Under the pieces are notes generated by a model. The model made no database searches and had not been told where the DNA came from. It was given only the letters and a program-made list of their open reading frames with translations. Both the position numbers and the translations under genes were made by a program. Shown in pieces: positions 1 to 7,400 of a stretch of DNA of 7,527 nt. Position 1 is the stretch's first letter. Every line of letters starts with the position of its first letter. The DNA is from Anaerolineae bacterium (GTDB taxonomy: Bacteria > Chloroflexota > Anaerolineae > Aggregatilineales > Aggregatilineaceae): contig JAGPFT010000131.1 of NCBI GenBank assembly GCA_018056405.1, positions 1 to 7,527 on the forward strand. Reading direction: 5' to 3'.

Positions 1-28
1 GAGGGGGAAAGCGCCGTGCCAGCGATCC

Positions 29-77
29 AAGTCCCCCTCTCTAGCTCGGCTGGAGAGGGGGACTTAGGGGGAGAGGC
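29..77. repeat. Hairpin repeat, copy 1
   Basis: This 49-base unit recurs at 214-262 with only two differences, both in the short stretch just after the right arm. Bases 31-41 (GTCCCCCTCTC) are the perfect reverse complement of 53-63. The stem extends to about 16 pairs (29-44 with 50-65, one G-T wobble) around the loop CTCGG. The unit ends in AGGGGGAGAGGC (66-77). No T-run follows the stem, so it is not a classical intrinsic terminator. It is probably an interspersed palindromic element. What is seen is the repeat and its fold; the mobile or regulatory role is unknown. Confidence 0.8.
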
Positions 78-162
78 CTGTAGGGGCGGGCGCTCGAACG
101 CCAGACTTCCGAAGTTTTCAGAAACTTCGGAAGTCTTAGTGCGGCAGAAGGCCCCTCCCCCT
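66..162. repeat. Nested palindromic element with terminal inverted repeats
   Basis: The ends form an inverted repeat: 66-79 pairs with 149-162 at 13 of 14 positions, the only mismatch being A74 against C154. Inside sits a perfect 15-base-pair hairpin (103-117 with 122-136). The element is 97 bases long, has no coding capacity, and overlaps the end of hairpin repeat copy 1. This build resembles a non-autonomous MITE-like or REP-like element. No target-site duplication could be established. Confidence 0.55.
103..136. repeat. Perfect 15-bp hairpin
   Basis: AGACTTCCGAAGTTT (103-117) is the exact reverse complement of 122-136, with TCAG as the loop. The stem is AT-richer than the flanking CCCCTC/GGGGAG hairpins and stands out in composition. 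It is the apex of the nested palindrome at 66-162. No U-tract follows, so a terminator role is not supported on either strand. Confidence 0.75.
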
Positions 163-164
163 GC

Positions 165-191
165 CCCCTCCCCGGCAAAGCCAGGGAGGGG
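165..191. repeat. GC-rich hairpin
   Basis: CCCCTCCC (165-172) pairs with GGGAGGGG (184-191). The stem continues inward through a one-base mismatch to GGC/GCC (174-176 with 180-182), closing on an AAA loop. It has the same C-rich/G-rich composition as the other local palindromes and probably belongs to the same repeat cluster. No function can be read from it. Confidence 0.55.
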
Positions 192-213
192 AAAACGTCC
201 CATCCGGCGGTCA

Positions 214-262
214 AAGTCCCCCTCTCTAGCTCGGCTGGAGAGGGGGATTGAGGGGGAGAGGC
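214..262. repeat. Hairpin repeat, copy 2
   Basis: This is the second copy of the unit at 29-77, in direct orientation and starting 185 bases further on. It matches copy 1 except at two positions (ATTGA instead of ACTTA, about 247-251). Copy 1 extends its stem by pairing GTCC with GGAC, and the C-to-T change turns the terminal G-C pair into a G-T wobble. It is the last repeat before the AT-richer leader of gene 1. Confidence 0.8.
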
Positions 263-265
263 GTG

Positions 266-527
266 CGCAGCCAGGCTTAAGTTGGTACCTATGATCTGCC
301 TCCAACCCGCCCCTCCAAGACATTTTGCGCGTATGACCTGACTTGATTGTCAATTCTCATTAGAGAGCAGTGAGCAGTATCATCAAAAGGGACTGAACTT
401 TGTCACCAAAACTCAGCGCGCAGCGCGAAGGCTTCTATAATACAATAACCATAGAGGTGTGCTCCGCACAGCTATCGCTCGCGAACCTTAGTCATTCAGT
501 CCGTGCCACTGCGTTGGCTCAGACCGC
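266..527 (+). other. Non-coding leader upstream of the hdr operon
   Basis: I see no credible gene here: the short open frames lack a ribosome binding site and resemble nothing I recognise. Base composition is clearly lower in GC than the genes, especially around 320-460, which fits a promoter region. It contains a TATAAT box at 436-441 and a small dyad, TTGAttgTCAA, at 343-353. I see no tRNA or recognisable riboswitch. Confidence 0.5.
436..441 (+). promoter_or_regulatory. Possible sigma-70-like -10 box
   Basis: TATAAT at 436-441 matches the bacterial -10 consensus exactly and would place a start site near 448, giving a leader of about 90 bases before gene 1. However, I find no good -35 hexamer 16-18 bases upstream: the nearest candidate, TTGTCA at 400-405, is about 30 bases away. 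There is no extended TG motif. The call rests on one hexamer and its AT-rich setting. Confidence 0.3.
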
Positions 528-532
528 AAGGA
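528..532 (+). promoter_or_regulatory. Ribosome binding site of gene 1
   Basis: AAGGA ends seven bases before the ATG at 540. This spacing supports 540 over the next in-frame ATG at 591, which would remove the start of the first FAD-binding beta strand. Confidence 0.65.
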
Positions 533-539
533 TCAGGCG

Positions 540-3500
540 ATGGTCATCTCCCGCGAGAATTACGCGCGTGGCTCCCCCCTGGACGCCGTGATGGTCGTCG
601 GCGGGGGAATCGGCGGGATGCGGGCTGCGCTCGACCTGGCGGACGCCGGCCTGAGGGTCCACCTGGTGGAGCAGACTCCCTGTCTGGGCGGGCGGGTAGC
701 CCAACTCGGCTACATGTTCCCGCAGCACGACTGTGTACTCTGCCGGGGCACGCCCGATCACGGCTACGGCTGCACGCGCCCTTCCATCTCCCCCGCCTAC
801 CTGGAACACAACCAACACCCTAACATTGACGTTCTGACCAACACGCACATCATTGACATTGAAGGTCAAGCCGGCGACTTCACCGTGTCGCTGCGCCAGG
901 AGCCACGCTTCGTAGACGCAGCGCGCTGCATTACCTGCGGTCACTGCGCCGAGGTCTGCCCCGTTGAATTGCCGGACAGCTACCAGCAGAACATGACCCG
1001 CCGCAAGGCGATCTACAAGGTCGCGGCGCGCGCCGCCCCCGATGCTTACGTCATTGACCGGGGGCCGTACTGCGACGATTGCGCCAAGTGCGTCGAAGTC
1101 TGCCTGGCGGAGGCCATCCATCTCGATGAGCCGCCCCGCCTGCGCAACATCGAGGTCGGGGCGATCATCCTCGCCCTAGGCTTCCAGGTGTACGACCCCA
1201 GCGAGCTAGAAGAACTGGGCTACGGGCGCTATCCCAACGTGCTCCACGCCATGCACTACGAGCGCCTGGCCAGCCGCTCCGGTCCCACCGAAGGCGTGGT
1301 CGTGCGCCCGTCGGACGGGCAGCGCCCGCGCTCCATTGCCTGGCTGCAATGCATCGGCTCGCGCGACCAGAAGAACACCTTCTGCTCGTCCATCTGCTGC
1401 ATGTACGCCACCAAAGAGGCCATGCTCGCCAAGCAGCGCTTGGCCGGCCAGGTCGAGTGCAGCATCTTCATCATGGACGAGCGCGCCTTCAACAAGGAAT
1501 ACAGCCGCTACTTCGCCACCGCGCGCGAGCGCTATGGCATTCGTTACATCCGCTGCCGCGTCTCGGCCATCCGCGAAGACCCGGCCACGCACGACCTGAT
1601 CCTGCACTACGCCGATCCGGACGGGACGTGCCACGAGGAGCGCTTCGAAGCGGTTGTGCTGGCCACCGGCCTGGAGCCGCCCGACACCGCCGGACGGCTG
1701 GCAGAACTGCTCGACATCGAGCTGAACGAACATGGCTTCTGCCACACGGACAAGTTCACACCGCTCCAGACCTCGCGGCCCGGCGTGTTCGTCTGCGGGG
1801 CGTTCTCCTCGCCCAAGGAGATCGCCGAGACGATCATTGACGCCAGCGGCGCAGCGGCAGAAGTCATGCGCCTGCTCAACGCCCAGTTGAACGCGCACCC
1901 CACCAGCCGCGAATGGCCGTTCCTGGCGACTAACGACCTGCCGCCGGAGCGCGACGTGAGCAATGAGACGCCGCGGGCCGGCGTCTTCGCCTGCGCCTGC
2001 GGCAATGCCATTGGCGAGGTGATCGACCTGCCCGAACTCGTGGAGGCTGCGGCGCAGTGGCCGGGCGTCGTCACCGCCGAGACGATCTCCTTCGCCTGCT
2101 TCCCCGAAGGGCTGGCCCGCATCCGGGCGACCATCGAGGAGGGGCAGCTTAACCGGGTGGTCATCGCCGGGTGCAGCAACCGCACCCATGACGCCCTGTT
2201 TCAGCAATTGGTGCGCCAGGCCGGGCTGAACCCTTACCTGTTGGAACTGGTCAATCTGCGCGACCAATGCAGCCGCGTCCATCAGCGGCAGCCGCTTCTG
2301 GCCAACCGCAAGGCCCAGGAGCTGACGCGCGTGGCGGTTGGGCGCGTCTGCGCGGCGCAGGCGGTGCACAAAGACCGCCACCCCTGCCTGCCTAGCGCGC
2401 TGGTCATCGGCGGGGGCGTGGCCGGCATGACGGCGGCGCTGGCCATCGCCGACAGCGGGTACCACGTTCACCTGGTCGAGCGGACGGAGGTGTTGGGCGG
2501 CAATCTGCTCAACCTGTACTACGTGGCTGAGGGCTACAACCCACAACGCCTGCTGCGCGACCTGGTGAACCGCGTGCGCGCCCACACGCGCATTACCGCC
2601 TACACGCGGACGGAGGTCACCCGGCACTGGGGGCATGTCGGTCATTTTCACGCGGCGCTGCGCGCCAGCCGCGCCAACGGTGACATGGAGGAACTGGAGA
2701 TTGAGCATGGCGTGACCATCGTCGCCACCGGCGCGCGCGAAACGCGCGAGCACCCCTTGCTGGAACTGCCGGGCGTGATCACCCAGCGCGAGCTGGAGGA
2801 GAAGATCATCTACCGGCCCGAAGAAGTCGCCGCCCTGCGCGATGTGGTCATGATCCAGTGCGTCCGCCCACCGGGGACGCCGGAGTACTGCTCGCGCGTG
2901 TGCTGCACCAACACGATCAAGAACGCCACGCGCCTCAAGCTGTTCAACCCGTCCTGCCGGGTGACGGTGCTCTACAAGAACATCGTCACCTACGGGTTCC
3001 GCGAGGAATACTACACCGAGGCGCGCGCGCTGGGGGTCGTCTTCCTGCGCTACACGGACGATGACCCGCCCGACGTGCAGATCGCCGATGGGCGGCTGCG
3101 CGTCGGCGTGCGCGACCTGGCCCTCAACCGCCGCCTGACGCTGCCCGCCGACCTGGTGACGATGAGCATGTCCGTCGCCCCCAGCGAGGGCACGGCGGCG
3201 CTGGCCCGCATGTTGCGCGTGCCGCTCTCCAGCGAGGGTTTCTTTGAGGAAGCGCAGATGAAGCTGCGCCCGATGGACTTCATGCGCGAGGGCATCTTCC
3301 TGGCGGGGATGGCTCACTATCCCAAGTTCCTGGAGGAGAGCATCAGTCACGCGCTGGCCGCTGCTGCGCGCGCCCTGACTCTGCTTTCGCAGGGGGCGCT
3401 GCACCTGGGCGGCATCGTCGCCCAGGTAGACCCCAGCAAGTGCGTGGGGTGCCTGACCTGCACGCGCACCTGTCCCTTCGCCATCCCGCAGGTCATCCAG

Positions 3501-3704
3501 CAGGAAGGGCGGACGGGCGTGGGCGGGCTGGGCGGCGCGGCCTACATAGACCCGGCGCAGTGCCAGGGTTGCGGCACGTGCACCGGCGAGTGCCCGGCCA
3601 GCGCCATCCAACTGGTCAACTACACCGACGAGCAGGTGATGCTGCGCGGGATTGGTGGGCTGGGAAGCTGGCTGCCGGCCACAGGGCAGGAGGTGGCGCG
3701 ATGA
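540..3704 (+). CDS. hdrA: Long HdrA-like iron-sulfur flavoprotein with two FAD domains
   Basis: This 1054-residue protein belongs to the heterodisulfide reductase subunit A family, cytoplasmic FAD/[4Fe-4S] proteins that bifurcate or relay electrons. FAD domain A (about 15-440) starts with the Rossmann motif GGGIGG (21-26). It holds C65/C68, a ferredoxin insert (C130, C133, C136, C140 and C178, C181, C184, C188) and the HdrA C-x10-C-x3-CC motif (C271, C282, C286, C287). Residues 480-580 match the usual HdrA N-terminal cluster domain (C485, C487, C520, C545). FAD domain B (about 618-950) has GGGVAG (624-629) and C774, C784, C788, C789, but no ferredoxin insert. A C-terminal two-cluster ferredoxin follows (C968-C978 and C1008-C1018). 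Methanogen HdrA is only about 650 residues, so this is an extra FAD domain fused before a complete HdrA. It overlaps gene 2 by four bases. The family call is firm; the substrate and electron acceptor are unknown. Confidence 0.93.
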   Translation: MVISRENYARGSPLDAVMVVGGGIGGMRAALDLADAGLRVHLVEQTPCLGGRVAQLGYMFPQHDCVLCRGTPDHGYGCTRPSISPAYLEHNQHPNIDVLTNTHIIDIEGQAGDFTVSLRQEPRFVDAARCITCGHCAEVCPVELPDSYQQNMTRRKAIYKVAARAAPDAYVIDRGPYCDDCAKCVEVCLAEAIHLDEPPRLRNIEVGAIILALGFQVYDPSELEELGYGRYPNVLHAMHYERLASRSGPTEGVVVRPSDGQRPRSIAWLQCIGSRDQKNTFCSSICCMYATKEAMLAKQRLAGQVECSIFIMDERAFNKEYSRYFATARERYGIRYIRCRVSAIREDPATHDLILHYADPDGTCHEERFEAVVLATGLEPPDTAGRLAELLDIELNEHGFCHTDKFTPLQTSRPGVFVCGAFSSPKEIAETIIDASGAAAEVMRLLNAQLNAHPTSREWPFLATNDLPPERDVSNETPRAGVFACACGNAIGEVIDLPELVEAAAQWPGVVTAETISFACFPEGLARIRATIEEGQLNRVVIAGCSNRTHDALFQQLVRQAGLNPYLLELVNLRDQCSRVHQRQPLLANRKAQELTRVAVGRVCAAQAVHKDRHPCLPSALVIGGGVAGMTAALAIADSGYHVHLVERTEVLGGNLLNLYYVAEGYNPQRLLRDLVNRVRAHTRITAYTRTEVTRHWGHVGHFHAALRASRANGDMEELEIEHGVTIVATGARETREHPLLELPGVITQRELEEKIIYRPEEVAALRDVVMIQCVRPPGTPEYCSRVCCTNTIKNATRLKLFNPSCRVTVLYKNIVTYGFREEYYTEARALGVVFLRYTDDDPPDVQIADGRLRVGVRDLALNRRLTLPADLVTMSMSVAPSEGTAALARMLRVPLSSEGFFEEAQMKLRPMDFMREGIFLAGMAHYPKFLEESISHALAAAARALTLLSQGALHLGGIVAQVDPSKCVGCLTCTRTCPFAIPQVIQQEGRTGVGGLGGAAYIDPAQCQGCGTCTGECPASAIQLVNYTDEQVMLRGIGGLGSWLPATGQEVAR
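3688..3693 (+). promoter_or_regulatory. Ribosome binding site of gene 2
   Basis: A full AGGAGG lies inside the end of gene 1, seven bases before the ATG at 3701. It fixes the start of gene 2, which overlaps the gene 1 stop as ATGA and so points to translational coupling. Confidence 0.85.
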
Positions 3705-4228
3705 GCATTCCGCAGGCAGCAGCGCCTTTCGAACCGGAGATCACCGCCTTTTACTGCATCTACTGCGGCTACATGGCCGCGGACACGGCGGGCGCGCTGG
3801 CCGTGCAGTACCCGGCCAACGTCAAGTTCCTGCGTCTGCCGTGCACGGGCAAGACGGACATCCGCTACCTGCTGGAAGCGTTCGAGCAGGGGGCCGACGG
3901 CGTGTACCTGGTCGCCTGCCCCATCGGCAACTGCCACCATGTGCGCGGCAACGAGCGCGGGCGCGCCCGCTTGCAGCGCGCCAAGCGCATCCTCGACGAG
4001 ATCGGTCTGGGGGGCGAGCGCCTGGAGATGTTCTTCATGTCCGGCAGCCAGGCGCACGCCTTCGCCATCGCCGCGCAGACGATGACCGAGCGCATCCGCA
4101 AACTGGGGCCTAACCCGCTGAAAGCGAAAGAGCCGGAGGGCGTCCCGCCGGAGACGCCGGAGCCGGACACTGACGAGGAGACCGGGTGGCGCGGCAGGCG
4201 TCCCCGTCCCGCTCAAGGAGGCCGTTAG
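3701..4228 (+). CDS. mvhD: MvhD/FlpD-family hydrogenase iron-sulfur subunit
   Basis: This 175-residue protein matches the MvhD/FlpD family (methyl-viologen-reducing hydrogenase delta subunit), a small [2Fe-2S] protein that carries electrons from a hydrogenase, formate dehydrogenase or other dehydrogenase into HdrA. The five family cysteines are present: C19 and C22 (FYCIYCGY), C48 (LPCTGK), and C73 and C78 (ACPIGNCHH). The motif FEQGADGV (61-68) and the 'ERLEMFFMS' strand (106-114) are also typical. The recognisable domain ends near residue 137 (KLGP). The remaining 38 residues are a charged, proline- and glutamate-rich tail, probably disordered and longer than the roughly 140-residue archaeal homologues. 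The start is set by AGGAGG and the ATGA overlap with the hdrA-like gene. The coupling suggests the two products form one complex. I see no signal peptide or membrane segment. Confidence 0.92.
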   Translation: MSIPQAAAPFEPEITAFYCIYCGYMAADTAGALAVQYPANVKFLRLPCTGKTDIRYLLEAFEQGADGVYLVACPIGNCHHVRGNERGRARLQRAKRILDEIGLGGERLEMFFMSGSQAHAFAIAAQTMTERIRKLGPNPLKAKEPEGVPPETPEPDTDEETGWRGRRPRPAQGGR

Positions 4229-4290
4229 CCTATAAGGTTTCTCGTCCGCTAGTCTGAGAGGCCATTTGAGAAATCCTGATTGGCGGGTTG

Positions 4291-4388
4291 ACCTCACCCC
4301 TAAATCCCCTCTCCACACGCGGAGAGGGGACTTAACCGCAAACCGACTCTCCCTCTCCGTAAACGGAGAGGGGGCCGGGGGGTGAGGT
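4291..4388. repeat. Palindromic repeat folding as a three-way junction
   Basis: ACCTCACCCC (4291-4300) is the exact reverse complement of 4379-4388. Within this outer stem lie two independent hairpins. In the first, TCCCCTCTCC (4305-4314) pairs perfectly with 4321-4330 around the loop ACACGC. In the second, CCCTCTCCG (4351-4359) pairs with 4364-4372 around TAAA. The core GGAGAGGGGACTTA also resembles the upstream hairpin repeats (GGAGAGGGGGACTTA near 52-66), so this is probably the same element family. It lies between genes 2 and 3 and ends 32 bases before the gene 3 start. It could attenuate transcription or stabilise mRNA segments, but no T-run marks it as a terminator. Confidence 0.7.
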
Positions 4389-4407
4389 TCTCAAGCGGTC
4401 TCTGAGT

Positions 4408-4413
4408 GAGGGG
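4408..4413 (+). promoter_or_regulatory. Ribosome binding site of gene 3
   Basis: GAGGGG ends seven bases before the ATG at 4421. A closer ATG at 4416 is in another frame and reads only ATG-CCA-TGA, so 4421 is the usable start. Confidence 0.6.
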
Positions 4414-4420
4414 CAATGCC

Positions 4421-7400
4421 ATGAGCGACGCCGGCAGCATCCACTCTGGTAACCCGCCCGTGGGCGCGGTGATGGTCGTTGGCGGCGGCATCGCCGGGAT
4501 GCAAGCCTCGCTCGATCTCGCCGAGCAAGGCTTCAAGGTCTACCTGGTCGAGGCGCAGTCGGCCATCGGCGGCAAGATGGCCCAGCTCGACAAGACCTTC
4601 CCCACCAACGACTGCGCCATGTGCACCATCTCGCCGCGCCTGGTCGAGGTGGGACGGCATCCCAATATCGCTCTGCTCACCGAGAGCGAAGTGCTGGACG
4701 TGCAGGGGCAGGCGGGTGACTTCACCGTGCGCCTGCGCCATCACCCGCGCTACATTGACCCGCTCAAGTGCATCGGCTGCGGCGACTGTGCCAAAGTCTG
4801 CCCGGTGATCGTGCCCGACCGCTTCAACGAGGGCCTTTCGTCCCGCCACGCCGCCTACAAGCTCTATCCGCAAGCCGTCCCCAACGCCTATGCCATCGAG
4901 AAGAAGGGCATTTCCCCCTGCCGCGACGCCTGCCCCGCCGGGCAGCGCGCCCAGGGCTATATCGCCCTCATCCGCGAAGGGCGCTGGGATGACGCGCTGC
5001 GCGTGATCAAGATGGACAACCCCTTCCCCGGCATCTGCGGGCGCATCTGCAATCACCGCTGCGAGACGGCTTGCAACCGAGGACTGCTCGACGAGCCGAT
5101 CAACATCCACGCCCTCAAGCGCTTTGTCACCGACAAGGTCTACGCCGCGCCGCGCCAGCCCGTCGAACCCGCGCCGCGCCTGTACGATCAACATGTGGCG
5201 ATCATCGGCGCGGGGCCATGCGGCCTCACCGCCGCGCAAGACCTGGCCCGCGCGGGCTATGGCGTCACCGTCTTCGAGGCCATGCCGGTCGCAGGGGGCA
5301 TGTTGCGCCTGGGCGTGCCTGAATACCGCCTGCCGACCGCGATTATCGAGCGCGAGGTGCAAGACATCGTGGACCTGGGCGTAGACCTGCGCCTGAACCA
5401 CCAGGTGAACAACCTGGACGATGTGTTCGCCGAAGGCTTCGACGCCGTGCTGATCGCTGTCGGCGCGCACGAAGGGGTGCGTCTGCCCATCCCCGGCGCG
5501 GACCTGGACGGCGTGCTGATCAACACGCACTTCCTGCGCGACGTGCGCCTGGGCCGCTACCAGGACGGGGCGGGCGACGCGCCGCCGCTGGGGGAGCGCG
5601 TGCTGGTGCTTGGCGGCGGCAACGTGGCCATTGACGTGGCCCGCAGCGCCGTGCGCCTGGGCCGCGAGGTGCACCTGGCCTGCCTGGAAGACCGCGAGTC
5701 TATGCCCGCCCACCCCTGGGAAGTGGCCGCCGCCGAGGAAGAGGGCGTGACCATCTACGCCGGGCGCACCTTCGAGCGCATCGTCAGCGATGCGGGCGGG
5801 CACGTCTGCGGCGTGGAATGTCAGCGCGTGGCCTCCTTCCGCTTCGACGAGATGGGGCGGCTGCTCGTGGATAAAGAACCGGACTCCGCGCACGTGCTCC
5901 CCTGCGACACGGTGATCTTCTCGGTGGGGCAGCGGGCCGGTCTGGCCTTCATTCCTGGCGACGCGGGCGTGGGCCTGACCGCCAGGCAGACCATCGCCGT
6001 CAATCCCAACACGCTGGCTGCCACGCGCCAGGGCGTCTTCGCGGCGGGCGACAGCGTTTCCGGCACGGCCTTCGTCATCGAGGCGGTCGAGAGCGGGCAC
6101 ATCGCTGCCCGCTCGATCATCCGCTATCTGCAGGGCGAGCACCTGGAACCGCCGCGCAAGCCTGAATTGCCGGTCGTGCATCTGACGCGCGAGGACCTGG
6201 AGGAGCGCGTGGCGCGGGGCGAGCTACACCGTCAGCCGCGCGTGCCCCTGCCGGAGCTTCCTGTCGCGCAGCGCCTGGACAACTTCGCCGAAGTCGAGGG
6301 CGGCTACGACGACGAGTCGGCGCAGCAGGAGGCGGCACGCTGCCTGGCCTGCGGCGTGTGCTCGGAGTGCATGAGCTGCACCTTCGCCTGCGGGGTGAAT
6401 GCCATTGATCACGACATGGCCGCCCGCGACGAGACGGTACACGTCGGCGCGGTGATCCTGGCCCCCGGCTATCAGGTCTACCACGCCGAATTGTCCGAGG
6501 AATACGGACTGGGGCGCTATCCCAACGTGATCACTGCCCTGCAATTCGAGCGGCTGCTCTCGGCTTCCGGCCCGACGCTGGGCCACGTCCAGCGCCCGTC
6601 GGACGGGCGCGCGCCGGGGCGGATTGCCTTCTTGCAGTGCGTCGGCTCGCGCGACCAGAGCCACGACTACTGCTCGGCGGTGTGCTGCATGTACGCCACC
6701 AAAGAGGCGATCATGGCCAAAGAGCACGAGCCGGAGCTGGACGTGCACGTCTTCATGATGGACATGCGCGCCTTCTCCAAGGGCTATTGGGGTTACTTTG
6801 AGCGGGCGCGCGACCGCTACGGCGTGCGCTATACGCGCTGCCGTCTCAGCGCCCTGCACGAAGACCCGGCCACGCACGACCTGATCCTGCGCTACCAGGA
6901 CGAGGATGGCGCGCTGCACACGGAGCGCTTCGACCTGGCCGTGCTCTCGGTGGGCATGGAGATCAGCCCGCAGGTGCGCGAACTGGGCCGGCGGCTGGGG
7001 GTCGAACTGGACGAGTATGGCTTCTGCCATACGGTGCTCTTCAACCCGTTGGAGACCAGCCGCCCCGGTATCTACGCCGTCGGCCCCTTCCGCGAGCCGA
7101 AGGATATTCCGGAGTCGGTGATCGAGGCCAGCGGCGCGGCAGCGGCGGCGGCGGCGCGGCTGAGCGCGGCCCGTTTCTCGCTGAGCGTGACGCCGGAGTT
7201 CCCGCCAGAGCGCGACGTGTGCGGCGAAGAGCCACGCATCGGCGTCTTCGTCTGTCATTGCGGGTCGAATATCGGCGGCTACCTGAACGTGCCCGGCGTG
7301 GCTGACTATGCGCGGACGCTGCCCGGCGTGGTGCACGCCGAGGACAACCTCTACACCTGCTCGCAGGACAGCATCAAGCATATCGCCGAACAGATCGCCG

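Noticed and set aside
16..294. A plus-strand open frame of 92 codons across the upstream repeats
   Set aside because: It runs through three hairpins and both repeat copies, has no convincing ribosome binding site, and reads as low-complexity Arg/Ser/Pro sequence.
343..353. TTGATTGTCAA as an FNR/CRP-type operator
   Set aside because: The half-sites are four bases with a three-base spacer, not the TTGAT-N4-ATCAA arrangement. A dyad this short is expected by chance.
400..591. A short plus-strand open frame starting with TTG and overlapping the start of gene 1
   Set aside because: It has no ribosome binding site or family resemblance, and it conflicts with the well-supported gene 1 start.
1206..3611. 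A long open frame of 801 codons on the minus strand opposite gene 1
   Set aside because: It is antisense to a gene with clear HdrA motifs throughout. Its residue composition (very rich in Arg, Ala, Gly, His, with no recognisable motif) is that of a GC-rich shadow frame.
3755..3936. Selenocysteine in the MvhD-like protein, as in some methanogen VhuD proteins
   Set aside because: All five conserved positions are ordinary cysteine codons and there is no in-frame TGA within the domain.
4215..4221. AAGGAGG near the end of gene 2 as a ribosome binding site for another gene
   Set aside because: No ATG, GTG or TTG with a sustained open frame follows at a workable distance.
4291..4388. CRISPR array or intrinsic terminator
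   Set aside because: There are no regularly spaced direct repeats with unique spacers, and no T-run follows either hairpin. The structure is an inverted-repeat element.
4391..6181. A 596-codon minus-strand open frame opposite gene 3
   Set aside because: The opposite strand encodes unmistakable HdrA/GltD motifs in one unbroken frame. The antisense product has no recognisable domain.
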